A stretch of 64,000 bases of DNA from Candidatus Eremiobacteraceae bacterium (GTDB taxonomy: Bacteria > Vulcanimicrobiota > Vulcanimicrobiia > Eremiobacterales > Eremiobacteraceae): assembly GCA_035295225.1 (NCBI GenBank), contig DATGJI010000052.1, forward strand, positions 124,001-188,000, in the 5' to 3' direction. Positions 9,024 to 18,224 of the stretch are shown in pieces. The number at the start of each line of letters is the position of its first letter. The first letter of the stretch is position 1. Both the position numbers and the translations under genes were made by a program. The notes under the pieces are model-generated. The model had not been told where the DNA came from, ran no database searches, and worked only from the letters and a program-made list of their open reading frames with translations.

Positions 9024-11174
9024 TCAGTTCTCGAGATCGCCCGTCAGCGGAACCGTTGCCGCCGTCGAAGCTTCGAGCATGTAACCGGGATAGCCGGTTG
9101 CGGCAGGGGCGCGGTTCATCACGACGCCCAAGATGTTCGAGGTCGCCGCGAACTGCAAGCGTTGGATCGCGCGTTTCGCCGAGTCGGTATCGGTTCGCCC
9201 GGCGGCGACGACAAGCACGACGCCGTCGGTCTTGGCCGAGAGCGCGGCCGCGTCGATCACCGGCAAGAGCGCGGGCGTGTCGAAGATGACCATCTGATAC
9301 GTCTCGAGCAAACCCGCCACGATCTCATCGAAGCGCGCCGACTGGATCAGCTTGACCGGATTGGGTGCGTGTGCGCCCGACGGCATCAAGTCGAGATTGG
9401 CGTAGCGCGTCTTGACGATGACGTCTTGCGGCATCGCATCGCCGATGACGACGTTCGACAGACCGTTGTGATTGGGAACGCCCAGCCGGTCGTGCAGAAC
9501 GCCGCGGCGCATGTCTGCGTCGACGAGCAGCACGCGCGGCCGCATCTCGGCCATCGCAATAGCGGTGCTGAGCGCGACGGTTGACTTTCCGTCGCCCTCT
9601 GTCGGGCTTGTGATGGCGAGGGTGCGCAGCGGCTTGTCGGATGAAAACCGGATGGCCGTCACGAGCTGGAGGTATGCCTCGATCGTCATCGCGCGGAGCT
9701 GCGGAAGCCGCGCTTGCATCCTCTTATCCACTGCTTCCAGATCGGGAATGCTCGTCAAGACGGGAGCAGGCAGCGCGCGGGCGACATCGGCTTCGTCCTT
9801 GAGCGTGTTGTCGAAGAAGTCTATGACGAAGACGCCGCTCACTCCGAGCAGCAGGCCTAAGACGAGTCCGATCCCGAGCACGAGGACCCACGACGGCTTG
9901 ACCGAGGCGAACCGCGGATTGGCGGGCTCCGACACGGCGACATCCGAGAGGGCAAGTGTTTTTGCGACGAGCGCATCGTTGTAGTGCTGCTTCAACGACG
10001 TGTAAACGCCTTCGGCGAGCTGCGCTTCGCGCTGCAGATTGGCGAGGGTCTGCGTGGTCGTCGGCAGTTGCCGGACTTGCGCTTCGTTTTGCTGCTGCTG
10101 GGATCGCAACGTGACCAGCTGCTGCTCGTCCCCGGCGATCTGAGAGCGAAGGCTCGCGGCTTGCTGATCCAGCGTCTGCGAGACCGGGTTCGGCACGATC
10201 GTGTTCGAGGCGACGTAGGTGGGCGGTTGGGAAGACAGCTCTTTCTGCAGCTGGGCTTCCTGCTGCTCGAGCGCTTGCACGGTGGGATGCGCTTCGGTGT
10301 ACTGCTTGCGCGCGTACGCGAGCTGCACGCGGACTTGCGAGAGCTGCTGCTGCAGCTGCGTGACCACCGGATTCTGTTGCACGGTGGTTCCACCGACCAT
10401 CGTGCGCGCACCGGCGTCGATTTGCCCCATCACGTTGCCGAGCGCTGCTTGCGCTTGCTGCTGATCCACCTCGACTTGCGCGATGCGCGTCGCGGTGTCG
10501 GTGAATTGGCCGACCGTGGCCTGCGTTTGGGCCGTGGAGTCTCCGATCACGTGCGTGTTCTGAAACGATGCGAGCGCTGCATCGGCTTTTGTCATGGCCG
10601 CTTGCGCGACGGGTATCTGGGTTGAAAGATACTGCATCGCGACGACGGATTGGTTGGCGATCAAGCCGCGCTGCTTCTCGATCAGGACCTTGCCGAATTC
10701 ATTCGCGATCTTCGCCGACATCTCGCGCGTGGACCAGGAGCTCTGCAGCGTCACGATCTGCGTGTTCGTGACCGGAGCGACGTAGATATGGTATTTCAGG
10801 AGGTCGTAGGCGTCGATGTGCTTGAGTCCGAGGTTTTGGATGACCTGAGCAGCGACGCTCTTGTCCTGCAAAAGTGTCGCATAGGTTTCGACGGACTGCA
10901 CACCGCCCGCGGCGACGAGCGCGTTGAGCACCGGCAGATCCGTATTGACGCCGTTGAAGTTCTGCGACGAATTGCCGGTGAGGAGCTCGATCTGCGTGAC
11001 GTACGATTTCGGCCAGAGGAACGCGTACACGAGGCAGATGGCGAAGAACACTCCGAAGATCGCCCAGAACGTTCTGCTCCGCCGCTTGAGCGTGGAGAAT
11101 ATCTTGACGAAGTCGTTCTCGCGCGACTGGTCCGGCAAGGCCGAAACGTGGCCATTGCTGGGCAATTGATACAT
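9024..11174 (-). CDS. Wzc-like polysaccharide co-polymerase with BY-kinase domain
   Basis: At 716 residues it has the full Gram-negative layout: a Wzz domain with transmembrane helices near 35-55 and 425-450, a long periplasmic coiled coil rich in Gln, and a C-terminal P-loop kinase domain (SPTEGDGKST near 525, VLLVDADMRRG as Walker A', IFDTP as Walker B). Such proteins control chain length and drive export with Wza. The C-terminus carries only two tyrosines (GYPGYMLEA) in place of the usual Tyr cluster, so regulation by autophosphorylation may be reduced. It lies 81 bases after a lipoprotein gene. Confidence 0.92.
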   Translation of the reverse strand: MYQLPSNGHVSALPDQSRENDFVKIFSTLKRRSRTFWAIFGVFFAICLVYAFLWPKSYVTQIELLTGNSSQNFNGVNTDLPVLNALVAAGGVQSVETYATLLQDKSVAAQVIQNLGLKHIDAYDLLKYHIYVAPVTNTQIVTLQSSWSTREMSAKIANEFGKVLIEKQRGLIANQSVVAMQYLSTQIPVAQAAMTKADAALASFQNTHVIGDSTAQTQATVGQFTDTATRIAQVEVDQQQAQAALGNVMGQIDAGARTMVGGTTVQQNPVVTQLQQQLSQVRVQLAYARKQYTEAHPTVQALEQQEAQLQKELSSQPPTYVASNTIVPNPVSQTLDQQAASLRSQIAGDEQQLVTLRSQQQQNEAQVRQLPTTTQTLANLQREAQLAEGVYTSLKQHYNDALVAKTLALSDVAVSEPANPRFASVKPSWVLVLGIGLVLGLLLGVSGVFVIDFFDNTLKDEADVARALPAPVLTSIPDLEAVDKRMQARLPQLRAMTIEAYLQLVTAIRFSSDKPLRTLAITSPTEGDGKSTVALSTAIAMAEMRPRVLLVDADMRRGVLHDRLGVPNHNGLSNVVIGDAMPQDVIVKTRYANLDLMPSGAHAPNPVKLIQSARFDEIVAGLLETYQMVIFDTPALLPVIDAAALSAKTDGVVLVVAAGRTDTDSAKRAIQRLQFAATSNILGVVMNRAPAATGYPGYMLEASTAATVPLTGDLEN

Positions 11175-11255
11175 GATCGGTCTGGCCTCTCGTTCTCTAG
11201 TGACCGGCCCGCGAGGCGTCCGCGATGTCGTTCGCCTCGCCGGCCGCGTGGTAGG

Positions 11256-12104
11256 TTATGGTGTCGGTGTACCGGTGCATCCAGACGGACCGCCCGGACA
11301 CGGCGTTGGGATCGATGCTTCGCTGCCGGTGACGCTGTTCAAGTCGGCGTTGATCGTCGCATTGGTCGCTTGGCCCGGATTCCAGAGCGGCGCTGACGGG
11401 AACAGCGAACTGTTTGCCGACGATTGCGCTGCGATATCGTTCAGCAAAGTCAATTCGGCGAAATTCGGTGCGGCTTCGAGATGTTGCACCCACGCCTGCA
11501 CCGTGTTGAAGTTCCAGTCGTCAAACGCGGTGTTGCAGCCGGACGGCGGACACTGCGACGATTTCTTATAGACATACAGCGCCGCCGCGGTCGTGAAGAC
11601 ATCGCTGACTGCGGCTGATGCCATTACTGCGCCGCTGTCGCCCAGGGCGAGCGTGGTCGAAGGACCGTGCCCTTCGAACATCAAGGTCCAACCTTGCGAG
11701 CCCGACGCTGCTTGCGCGACGACGATGTAATTTCGAGAAGCGACCATGACGTACGGCGAACCGGCTGGGGTCGGTTGCGCCGGTGACGTCACGTTGAAGG
11801 CGCCGTTTGCATCTGCCGTGCTCGTTCCCGCCTGCGGAAAGCACCCGCAGCTGAAGACGATGCCCGCGTTCGCTGCCGGAGCGTACGAGAATCCGCCGCC
11901 ATACGTGCCGCCGGTGGCCACCTGCATGCCCATCGCTTGCAGCACCGGCGACGGCACTGGCGAGGGACTTGGGCCGAGGCTCGGCGATGGCCGCGGGCCG
12001 GGTCCCGGCAGGGTGGAACCTCCGCCTCCGCCGCAGCCGGCGATCAGCGTTGCGGTCAGCACCGCTGCGGCGCTGACGGCGCCGACGTATTGCATGCTCT
12101 TCAT
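11256..12104 (-). CDS. Lipoprotein of unknown function inside the polysaccharide operon
   Basis: The 282-residue product has a signal peptide ending [10 protein letters not shown] (lipobox Cys about residue 24), a short Pro/Ser linker, then a beta-rich domain that includes a carboxypeptidase-regulatory-like stretch (TADANGAFNVTSPAQ). The C-terminal half contains a Cys pair (QCPPSGC) and a Pro/Thr-rich end. No family is recognised. Its position between the Wza-like and Wzc-like genes, 29 bases after the former, suggests an accessory role in export or attachment of the polysaccharide, which is an inference from context. Confidence 0.8.
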   Translation of the reverse strand: MKSMQYVGAVSAAAVLTATLIAGCGGGGGSTLPGPGPRPSPSLGPSPSPVPSPVLQAMGMQVATGGTYGGGFSYAPAANAGIVFSCGCFPQAGTSTADANGAFNVTSPAQPTPAGSPYVMVASRNYIVVAQAASGSQGWTLMFEGHGPSTTLALGDSGAVMASAAVSDVFTTAAALYVYKKSSQCPPSGCNTAFDDWNFNTVQAWVQHLEAAPNFAELTLLNDIAAQSSANSSLFPSAPLWNPGQATNATINADLNSVTGSEASIPTPCPGGPSGCTGTPTP

Positions 12105-12133
12105 GAACTAATTCGTCTCCTTACTTGTGGGGG

Positions 12134-13123
12134 TTAAATGTGCGGGAACAGATTTCGTAGCCCTATGAGGAGCAAGTAGAGCGGATTTGATTGACCGTTG
12201 CCGTTGATGCCGTGCTTCGACTTGGGAACGAAGACGACGTCACCTTTCTGCATGGTCAGGTCCGCGGTCGTCTGCCCATTCTGCAGCGCGTCGTAGAGAT
12301 TGACGTTGAACTTCTGCACTTGGCCGCTGGCGACCGTACGGGTGACGGTGATGTTGTTCAAGTCGCCGTCAGCAGCATCGCTATTGCCGGCCTTCGCGAT
12401 CGCCATGGAAAGCTTGTCACCTTGCGCGATCTCAATCTCGCCCGGGTGATCCACCGCGCCGGAGACTTCCACGTCGATCGTCTCGGGCGACGGAATATAG
12501 ACGATGGAACCGTCGGTCACGGGCACGTCCTGCGACGTGTCGCCCAGACCGTAGAGTTTCTGGAGCGAAACCTCTTCGAGATGCCCCGCGTAGTCGGTGA
12601 CCTTCGCGGTGGGATACGCTTGCGCCGTGCCTTCGAGTCCGCCGGCAGCGGCGACCGCATCGGTGAGCCGTGCAGACGAAGTCAGTTGATACTTGCCGGT
12701 GTGCTGCACGCCGCCCAACACGAGGACGTTGATCTCGCCTTGCTGGGCGAGAATGACGGTGACCACCGGATTGCGCACGTACTTCTTCAACGCGGCAGCG
12801 ATCGTCTTGCTCGCCGCTTCCGGGGATTCGCCGGCGACGTGCACGCGGCCGATAAGCGGATACGAGATGTCGCCTGACGGCAGCACCGTGACCGACTGCG
12901 AAAGCGTGGAGTCGCCGAAGACCTGGACGTTCAACTGATCGTTGGCGTGGATGATGTACTCAGATGTCGCGGCGACCGGTGCCGCAGCGGGGGCCGGCGT
13001 GACCTCACCGATGGGCGAAGCCTGCGCGACCCCCGCCGTCCCGCAGATCATAGCGGCGGCGAACCCGAGCGCGGTTAAGAGACTTGCAGATTTCGAGACA
13101 GACATACTCACGAGATTCCTCAT
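12134..13123 (-). CDS. Wza-like polysaccharide export protein (SLBB domains)
   Basis: The 329-residue protein has a signal peptide (hydrophobic residues about 14-35, AQA cleavage), a Poly_export domain starting YIIHANDQLNVQVFGD near residue 54, then two SLBB-type beta-grasp domains (NVLVLGGVQHTGKYQL; EVSGAVDHPGEIEI). The last 20 residues (NPLYLLLIGLRNLF) form a probable amphipathic or membrane helix, as expected for the outer-membrane barrel of Wza. There is no lipobox Cys. A second start at 13105 (MSVSKSAS) is possible. It pairs with the Wzc-like protein downstream to form the export channel. Confidence 0.92.
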   Translation of the reverse strand: MRNLVSMSVSKSASLLTALGFAAAMICGTAGVAQASPIGEVTPAPAAAPVAATSEYIIHANDQLNVQVFGDSTLSQSVTVLPSGDISYPLIGRVHVAGESPEAASKTIAAALKKYVRNPVVTVILAQQGEINVLVLGGVQHTGKYQLTSSARLTDAVAAAGGLEGTAQAYPTAKVTDYAGHLEEVSLQKLYGLGDTSQDVPVTDGSIVYIPSPETIDVEVSGAVDHPGEIEIAQGDKLSMAIAKAGNSDAADGDLNNITVTRTVASGQVQKFNVNLYDALQNGQTTADLTMQKGDVVFVPKSKHGINGNGQSNPLYLLLIGLRNLFPHI

Positions 13124-13158
13124 ATCACCTATGTTAGTGCGCCAAAGTGACTCTGGCG

Positions 13159-13629
13159 TTACTTATGCTTATGCCCATTGTGGTCGCGCGCCCCGTATTC
13201 GGCGGCCAATAGCCGCCCCCCGAGATTGGGGTCCACCCAGGCCTGACCGAGCGCAAGCGAGCGAAGCGCCGCTCCCAACACTTCAACGGATGAAGCTGTG
13301 CTTACCGCACACGAGCAGCCTGCGTTGAGCGCATTTTGAACGAGCCCAGGCTGTCCGCCCCCGACAAGTGCGCATATCGGGACACCCGGCAGCGACTTTG
13401 CCAGCCACGAGACGGTGTGGAGCGGGTCGTTGATCTGCGCTTCGAAGCCGACGATGATCGCGCCGACCTCCTTGCGCCGCAGATCGTCGGGCGCCAGATC
13501 GGTCTGTTGGTACGAGCCCACGACTTCGGCGATTCCGGATTCCTCCAGAAGCCCCGCGAACGCTTCGCGGACGATATTCTGGTCGTCGACCAGAGCGATT
13601 TTCATCGGCTTGACGCTTGATAGAGCCAT
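13159..13629 (-). CDS. Stand-alone degenerate receiver-domain protein
   Basis: The 156-residue protein folds like a CheY receiver: MKIALVDDQNIVREAF gives beta-1 with the two acidic residues, and the helix/strand pattern continues to about residue 125. The phospho-acceptor position after beta-3 is Gly (AIIVGFEAQ, codon 13447-13449), the Thr/Ser position is Val-Gly and the conserved Lys is replaced by Ser/Thr (CAVSTASS). There is no DNA-binding output domain. It is therefore probably a phosphorylation-independent pseudo-receiver. It sits 35 bases before the Wza-like gene and may regulate the locus by protein contact. Confidence 0.82.
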   Translation of the reverse strand: MALSSVKPMKIALVDDQNIVREAFAGLLEESGIAEVVGSYQQTDLAPDDLRRKEVGAIIVGFEAQINDPLHTVSWLAKSLPGVPICALVGGGQPGLVQNALNAGCSCAVSTASSVEVLGAALRSLALGQAWVDPNLGGRLLAAEYGARDHNGHKHK

Positions 13630-13698
13630 TACTGTCTCATCCTAGTGTGATGTGCAACGCGGCGCCATGCGGTCTTTGCCCCTTCCGGGCTAGGCCAA

Positions 13699-13716
13699 GC
13701 GACCTTATAAGGTCGC
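13699..13716. repeat. Perfect 18-base palindrome over a stop codon
   Basis: GCGACCTTATAAGGTCGC is a perfect palindrome that includes the TAA stop of the WecC-like gene. It is not followed by a T run on the minus strand, so it is not a standard terminator. It lies about 70 bases upstream of the receiver gene, where an operator for the downstream polysaccharide genes would fit. Confidence 0.5.
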
Positions 13717-14997
13717 GTGTTGGTACGTAGGTCCTAACGCGCGCGCTGCGCGCTTGCCCAGCGTCGCCACGGTAAACCCCGCGCGCCGCCACGCCTCGGC
13801 ATCGAAGAAGTTGCGCGCGTCGACGAGCACGCGACCTCGCATGAGCGCTCCGACGCGTTCCGGTTCGATCGACGCGAAGACCGAGTGATTGACGACGAGC
13901 ACGACTGCCTCGGCATCGCGCACGGCCGAGTCGAGATCGGGGCTCAGGCCGTGTTTGAATCCGCGCGCGATCGGATCGTAGACGCCGACCTCGTAGCCGT
14001 GTTCTTCGAAGAGCGCCACGAGCCGCTCGGTCGGGCTCTCACGCGAATCGTCGACATCTGCTTTGTACGAAGCGCCGAGCAGCGCGATTTTGCGACGCTC
14101 GCCGCTCGGCACGTGATCGCGGACGAGGCGCACGATGTGATTCGGCATGCGCGCGTTTACTCGTCGCGCGGTCTGGATGAGTTCTGTCGTGAACGGATGT
14201 GCGTCTGCGAGAAACTGCGGATCGATCGGGATGCAATGACCGCCGACGCCCGGACCCGGGCTGAGGATGTTCACGCGCGGATGCTCGTTCGCAAGCCTGA
14301 TGACTTCCCACGCGTCCACGCCGAGCTCTTCGCAGAGCACGGCGAGTTCGTTTGCGAGCGCGATGTTGACGTCGCGAAATGTGTTCTCAACGACCTTGAC
14401 GAGTTCGGCCGTCGTGGCATCGGTCTGGAACAATCCGCCGGTGACGAAGGATGCATAGAGCTCGCGCGCGCGCTGCGCATCCTGCGGCCGTCGCCCGCCG
14501 ATGATGCGTGAGTTCTCGCGAAGCTCGCGCACGATGGCGCCGGGGATGACGCGTTCCGGGCAGTGCGCAAGCGCAACGCTATCGGGGTCGACGCCGGCCG
14601 CGCGCAAGGCCGGCACGAATATCCGATCGAGCGTTCCGGGGGGCACGGTCGATTCGAGGACGATCAACTCGCCGCCGCGCAGATGCGATGCGATCGCCTT
14701 TGCGGCTGCCTGCACGTAGCTGAGGTCGGGGCGGCCGTCGCTCGCATTCGGCGTCGGCACGCACACGAGAAATGCGTCTGCGGGTGTCACGTCGTCGACG
14801 ATCCGGAGCTTGCCCGATGCGAGCGCCTGCGCGACGAGCGTCCTCACTTCCAGCTCTGCGATGTGATCGGCACCGGCACGCAATCGAGCGCGCACGTCTG
14901 CGCTCACGTCGTAGCCGTTGACGTCGTGACCGGCCAGCGCGAGCATGGAGCCGGTGGGCAATCCGATATAGCCAAGTCCAAGGATGGTGACGGTCAT
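13705..14997 (-). CDS. UDP-N-acetyl-D-mannosamine dehydrogenase-like (WecC family)
   Basis: The 430-residue protein starts at MTVTILGLGYIGLP, which places the dinucleotide-binding GLGYIGLP at the very N-terminus as in the family; an earlier in-frame start would add 17 residues. Further hallmarks are CVPTPN, LESTVPPGT, ENTFRDVNIALANELA and the active-site loop GPGVGGHCIPIDPQFL with its catalytic Cys. It oxidises a UDP-HexNAc to the uronic acid, giving an acidic sugar for the polysaccharide. It lies just outside the tight operon, with 75 bases to the next gene. Confidence 0.92.
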   Translation of the reverse strand: MTVTILGLGYIGLPTGSMLALAGHDVNGYDVSADVRARLRAGADHIAELEVRTLVAQALASGKLRIVDDVTPADAFLVCVPTPNASDGRPDLSYVQAAAKAIASHLRGGELIVLESTVPPGTLDRIFVPALRAAGVDPDSVALAHCPERVIPGAIVRELRENSRIIGGRRPQDAQRARELYASFVTGGLFQTDATTAELVKVVENTFRDVNIALANELAVLCEELGVDAWEVIRLANEHPRVNILSPGPGVGGHCIPIDPQFLADAHPFTTELIQTARRVNARMPNHIVRLVRDHVPSGERRKIALLGASYKADVDDSRESPTERLVALFEEHGYEVGVYDPIARGFKHGLSPDLDSAVRDAEAVVLVVNHSVFASIEPERVGALMRGRVLVDARNFFDAEAWRRAGFTVATLGKRAARALGPTYQHATL

Positions 14998-15116
14998 GCA
15001 AACCTCGGGAGATGCGGCCGACGCACGCGCAGGCGCAGATGTGACCACCTCATACTAGCCGTTGGCGGCACGTCGCAAGAAGAACGAACTAGCCTGCGGT
15101 GGGCCACCCAACGGGC

Positions 15117-16133
15117 CTAATGTGGCGTGAGGGGTGAGTCTTTCGGCCTAATGACGCGGTGCGGCAACACGGCTTCGGGCGAGACCAGCGGTGCGGGATC
15201 CAGCCCGTAGATGCGGTCGAGATCGAACCACTTCAGGATGTCGAGCGCGCGGCCGGCTTGCGCGTTTGTGATCAGCGACCTCCAGCCGTCGGACCGGGAT
15301 CCGCCTTGTTTGATCCCGCCCGCGGACTCCCACGCCATAGACGATGGTCGCGCGATATGCGCGAAGACCGCGTCGTCGAGCGGCCGCTGCAAGAATTCGA
15401 AGAGCCGCGAAACTTCGCGCCGCGGGTCGCTTCTGAACGATTCGTAGAAGGCGACGTGGATCTCGCCTTTGCAGAACTGGCGCACGGGCACCATGTTCTC
15501 GATGCACCAGCGCGCGACGTGCGCTTCGAACGGGTCGGAGATGGCGGCCAACCGGTCGCGCAGCGGAGACAGATAGTCGGCGACGAGTTGGCTCTGGCCG
15601 AGGAATTCGGACATGTCGAATCCCCAGCTGTAGCGAACGCGCGATGCCGCAACCGCGCATGGATGGCGCAGCACCAAGACGATGGGCATCCCCGGCGACA
15701 AGTCGGACAACCAGCGAAGAAACAGACCGGCGCGGATATCTTTGATCAACCTCCGCTTACTGATCAACCGCCGGTTATAGAAATCCGTCCAACCGTTGCG
15801 GATCTTCCCCGACACGATCGCCTTCGCGGGTTCGACGAACTCGGGCCGCGTATCGCCCGTTCGCAGATACTGCCGATTCGAAAACGCGCGGCACATGGGA
15901 ACGTGCAGCGCGGCGAACGGTTCGAAGATGAAGCGATACTTGTTGTCGTGGTTGATGATCTCGGCGATCCACGTCGTGCCGCCGCGCCCGCTGCCGGCTA
16001 AGAAAACCGTTGCGCGCTGATCGCCGCCGATATCGAGGTGGACCTGCGCCGCCAGCGCTCGCACGGCGCGCACCGCTCTATGCACGGCTTCACGAGGAAA
16101 TCGCGAGCGAAAGGAAGCATTGTTCGCCCGCAC
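15117..16133 (-). CDS. PAPS-dependent sulfotransferase 1
   Basis: The protein (about 338 residues from a GTG start preceded by GGAGG; a second GTG at 16085 is possible) contains the 5'-phosphosulfate loop FLAGSGRGGTTWIAE and the 3'-phosphate-binding motif LLRHPCAVAASR-like segment (VLRHPCAVAAS) of the Sulfotransferase_3 family. Such enzymes move sulfate from PAPS to a hydroxyl, here probably of a sugar. The chosen start abuts the divergent glycosyltransferase start with no base between, so each gene's promoter must lie in the other. It ends 120 bases before the WecC-like gene on the same strand. Confidence 0.88.
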   Translation of the reverse strand: MRANNASFRSRFPREAVHRAVRAVRALAAQVHLDIGGDQRATVFLAGSGRGGTTWIAEIINHDNKYRFIFEPFAALHVPMCRAFSNRQYLRTGDTRPEFVEPAKAIVSGKIRNGWTDFYNRRLISKRRLIKDIRAGLFLRWLSDLSPGMPIVLVLRHPCAVAASRVRYSWGFDMSEFLGQSQLVADYLSPLRDRLAAISDPFEAHVARWCIENMVPVRQFCKGEIHVAFYESFRSDPRREVSRLFEFLQRPLDDAVFAHIARPSSMAWESAGGIKQGGSRSDGWRSLITNAQAGRALDILKWFDLDRIYGLDPAPLVSPEAVLPHRVIRPKDSPLTPH

Positions 16134-17174
16134 ATGGCCTCCGCCTTGGAATCGCCGGCAGGACCCGACGTCGCTCTGCCATTCGATGCGCGCATCGCGC
16201 GCATCGGTCTCGTCATGCCCTTCTACAACGAGGCGCCAAACCTTGCCCAAACGCTGAAGAGCATCGCGGCGCAGACGATCGATCACCGGCGTCTGTATTT
16301 CGTCGGCGTGGACGGCGATTCGTCCGATGACGGCCGGGACATGATCGAGCACTGGCTTGCGAGAGGCGACATCGCGGGGTGCGTCGTGAGCAATCCGCGC
16401 CGGCGTATCCCGATCTCGCTCAACGCCGGCATTCGCGCGCTGACGAACGCGGATCTAATCGTTCGTCTCGACGCGCACACCACATACGGGCCGAAGTATA
16501 TCGAAGACATCGTCGCGGCGTTTTCGAATGGGCCGCCGGATCTCGGCTGTGTCGGCGGCCTTCAGCTGCCGGACGACGGCAGTTCGTTTTCGACGCAGCT
16601 ATCCGGCGCGCTGCTGACGCATCCGCTCGGCGTCGCTCGTCTCGGCGTCAAGTCGCTGACGAAACCGCAGTTCACGGACACGATGTATCTCGGCGCCTGG
16701 CGGCCAGGACTCTTGCAGCACCTCGGCGGTTTCGACGAGAATTGGATCGCGAACGAAGATTCGGAGCTCGAATCTCGGTTGCGTGCTGCGGGTTGGCGCA
16801 TGCTGCTCATTCCGGTCGCTAACCGCTATCGCGTGACGCGCGGTGCGCGAAGCACGGTGCGCCAATGGGCGGGATATGGATATTGGCGTGCGCAGACGAT
16901 ACGCCGGTATCCGCAGGAGTGGCGATGGCGGCATGCCATCGTCATCGCGGGATTGATCGTGCTCGTGGCCGGGGCGATCTCGCCATGGCGGTGGTTCTTG
17001 CTGCCCGCATACCTTGTCTACGCGCTAGGCGTCCTCGTGCTCGGCCGCGGCCATGCACCGTTTGCGGCGAATCTTTGCGCTTGCGTCGTCTTCCCGATCG
17101 TGCACATCGCGTACGCCGTCAATTTTTTGCGCGGCCTCGCCCATCGCCCGGCGCCGTTCACGAAGGCCCTCTGA
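16134..17174 (+). CDS. GT2 family glycosyltransferase with C-terminal membrane segments (ExoA-like)
   Basis: The 346-residue protein starts at MASALESPAG and has a GT-A fold: IGLVMPFYNEAPNLAQTL at the N-terminus, VDGDSSDDG (the donor-binding Asp), DAHTTYGPKYIEDIV and GGFDENWIANEDSELESRL (ED acid motif). The last 90 residues contain two or three hydrophobic helices (IVIAGLIVLVAGAI; FLLPAYLVYALGVLV). This resembles succinoglycan ExoA-type transferases. It is the only plus-strand gene among the sulfotransferases and overlaps the next one tail to tail by 17 bases. A role in building the sulfated glycan is inferred. Confidence 0.88.
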   Translation: MASALESPAGPDVALPFDARIARIGLVMPFYNEAPNLAQTLKSIAAQTIDHRRLYFVGVDGDSSDDGRDMIEHWLARGDIAGCVVSNPRRRIPISLNAGIRALTNADLIVRLDAHTTYGPKYIEDIVAAFSNGPPDLGCVGGLQLPDDGSSFSTQLSGALLTHPLGVARLGVKSLTKPQFTDTMYLGAWRPGLLQHLGGFDENWIANEDSELESRLRAAGWRMLLIPVANRYRVTRGARSTVRQWAGYGYWRAQTIRRYPQEWRWRHAIVIAGLIVLVAGAISPWRWFLLPAYLVYALGVLVLGRGHAPFAANLCACVVFPIVHIAYAVNFLRGLAHRPAPFTKAL

Positions 17175-18177
17175 CCGCTCCCGCCGCGCGCCCCGAAAAG
17201 GTCGCCTCCGCCCCCGCGATGTCCGGCATGGACGACCGCCCATAGATCTTTTCCAGCCCGAATGATTCGACGATCGCGTACGCGCGCTCGACATCGCTCG
17301 GCGCGACGTTGTTGCGCCACGACTCGACGAGGCGCGCGCCGTCGAGCGACGGTCTGGGCCGGCTGCGGTCGACAGCCGTGACCTGCACCGATGCGGATGG
17401 CGTCGTCATGTTCTCGAACACCCGGTTGTCGTATCGCCGGCCCAGGAACGCGAACAGCCGTGATACTTCCGCCGCGGGATCGACGCAGAGGTTTTCGTAG
17501 AACGCGAGATGGATGTCGCCGCGCGCGAAGGACCGGAAGGGCACGTAATTTTCGACGCACCAGTCAAAGACGTGCCGTTCGAAATCGCTTCGAGCCGCGC
17601 GGATGGCAGCGACGAAGGGCCCGAGGTGGTCGGCGATCAGATCCGGCTGTGTCAGGTAATCTTCGCGGATGTCGTCCCAGCCCAGCTGCGCGCGCGAACG
17701 CGCGACCGCGCACGGATGCCGCAGCAGCAAGACGATCGGCATGCCCGGGAAGTGCGCGCGCATCCAGCCCAGCATAAGCGTCGTGCGAACGTCTTTGACG
17801 ATGCGCTGGGTGTAGACGCCGGGCAGGTTGAGGCCGTCCACCCACGCGTCGCGGAGGGCACCGGTGAAGATCGCCGTCGCCGGGCCCAGATAGGTCGGAT
17901 CGTTGGATTCCGCGCGCAGATATTGGCGGCGTGCGAACGCTCGCACGGCGGGCACGTTGCCGCGATGGAACGGTTCGACCATGACTCTGTAGTGATGATC
18001 GAAATTCGCAACCTCCGCGGCCCACGTCGTACCGCTGCGGCCCGAGCCCGTAAGGAGCAGCGTGCGGCGGTAATCGCGATTCACGTCGAGATAGAGCGCG
18101 TGGCTGATGATGGAAAGACGCCGCCTGAATCGTTCTCCGGCCGGGGTCGGCGCCCGCCTTCGCGTCGTGTTCGTCAC
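17158..18177 (-). CDS. PAPS-dependent sulfotransferase 2
   Basis: The 339-residue product (from GTG at 18177) has LLTGSGRSGTTWAAEV as the 5'-PSB loop and LLLRHPCAVARSRAQLGW as the 3'-PB motif, and an EPFH motif shortly after the loop like its neighbours. The open frame continues upstream into the palindromic repeats at 18225-18282, but that part reads as repeat DNA (GPPAGHKGPPY) and is not likely translated. Its closest relatives are visibly the other three sulfotransferases here, which share the FEPF, NxxWVDR and RHP blocks, so the set arose by duplication and divergence. Confidence 0.88.
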   Translation of the reverse strand: MTNTTRRRAPTPAGERFRRRLSIISHALYLDVNRDYRRTLLLTGSGRSGTTWAAEVANFDHHYRVMVEPFHRGNVPAVRAFARRQYLRAESNDPTYLGPATAIFTGALRDAWVDGLNLPGVYTQRIVKDVRTTLMLGWMRAHFPGMPIVLLLRHPCAVARSRAQLGWDDIREDYLTQPDLIADHLGPFVAAIRAARSDFERHVFDWCVENYVPFRSFARGDIHLAFYENLCVDPAAEVSRLFAFLGRRYDNRVFENMTTPSASVQVTAVDRSRPRPSLDGARLVESWRNNVAPSDVERAYAIVESFGLEKIYGRSSMPDIAGAEATFSGRAAGAVRGPS

Positions 18178-18224
18178 GAGAGATGATATCGGAAAGATAT
18201 GGCGCGGGCCTTTATGCAACCAAA

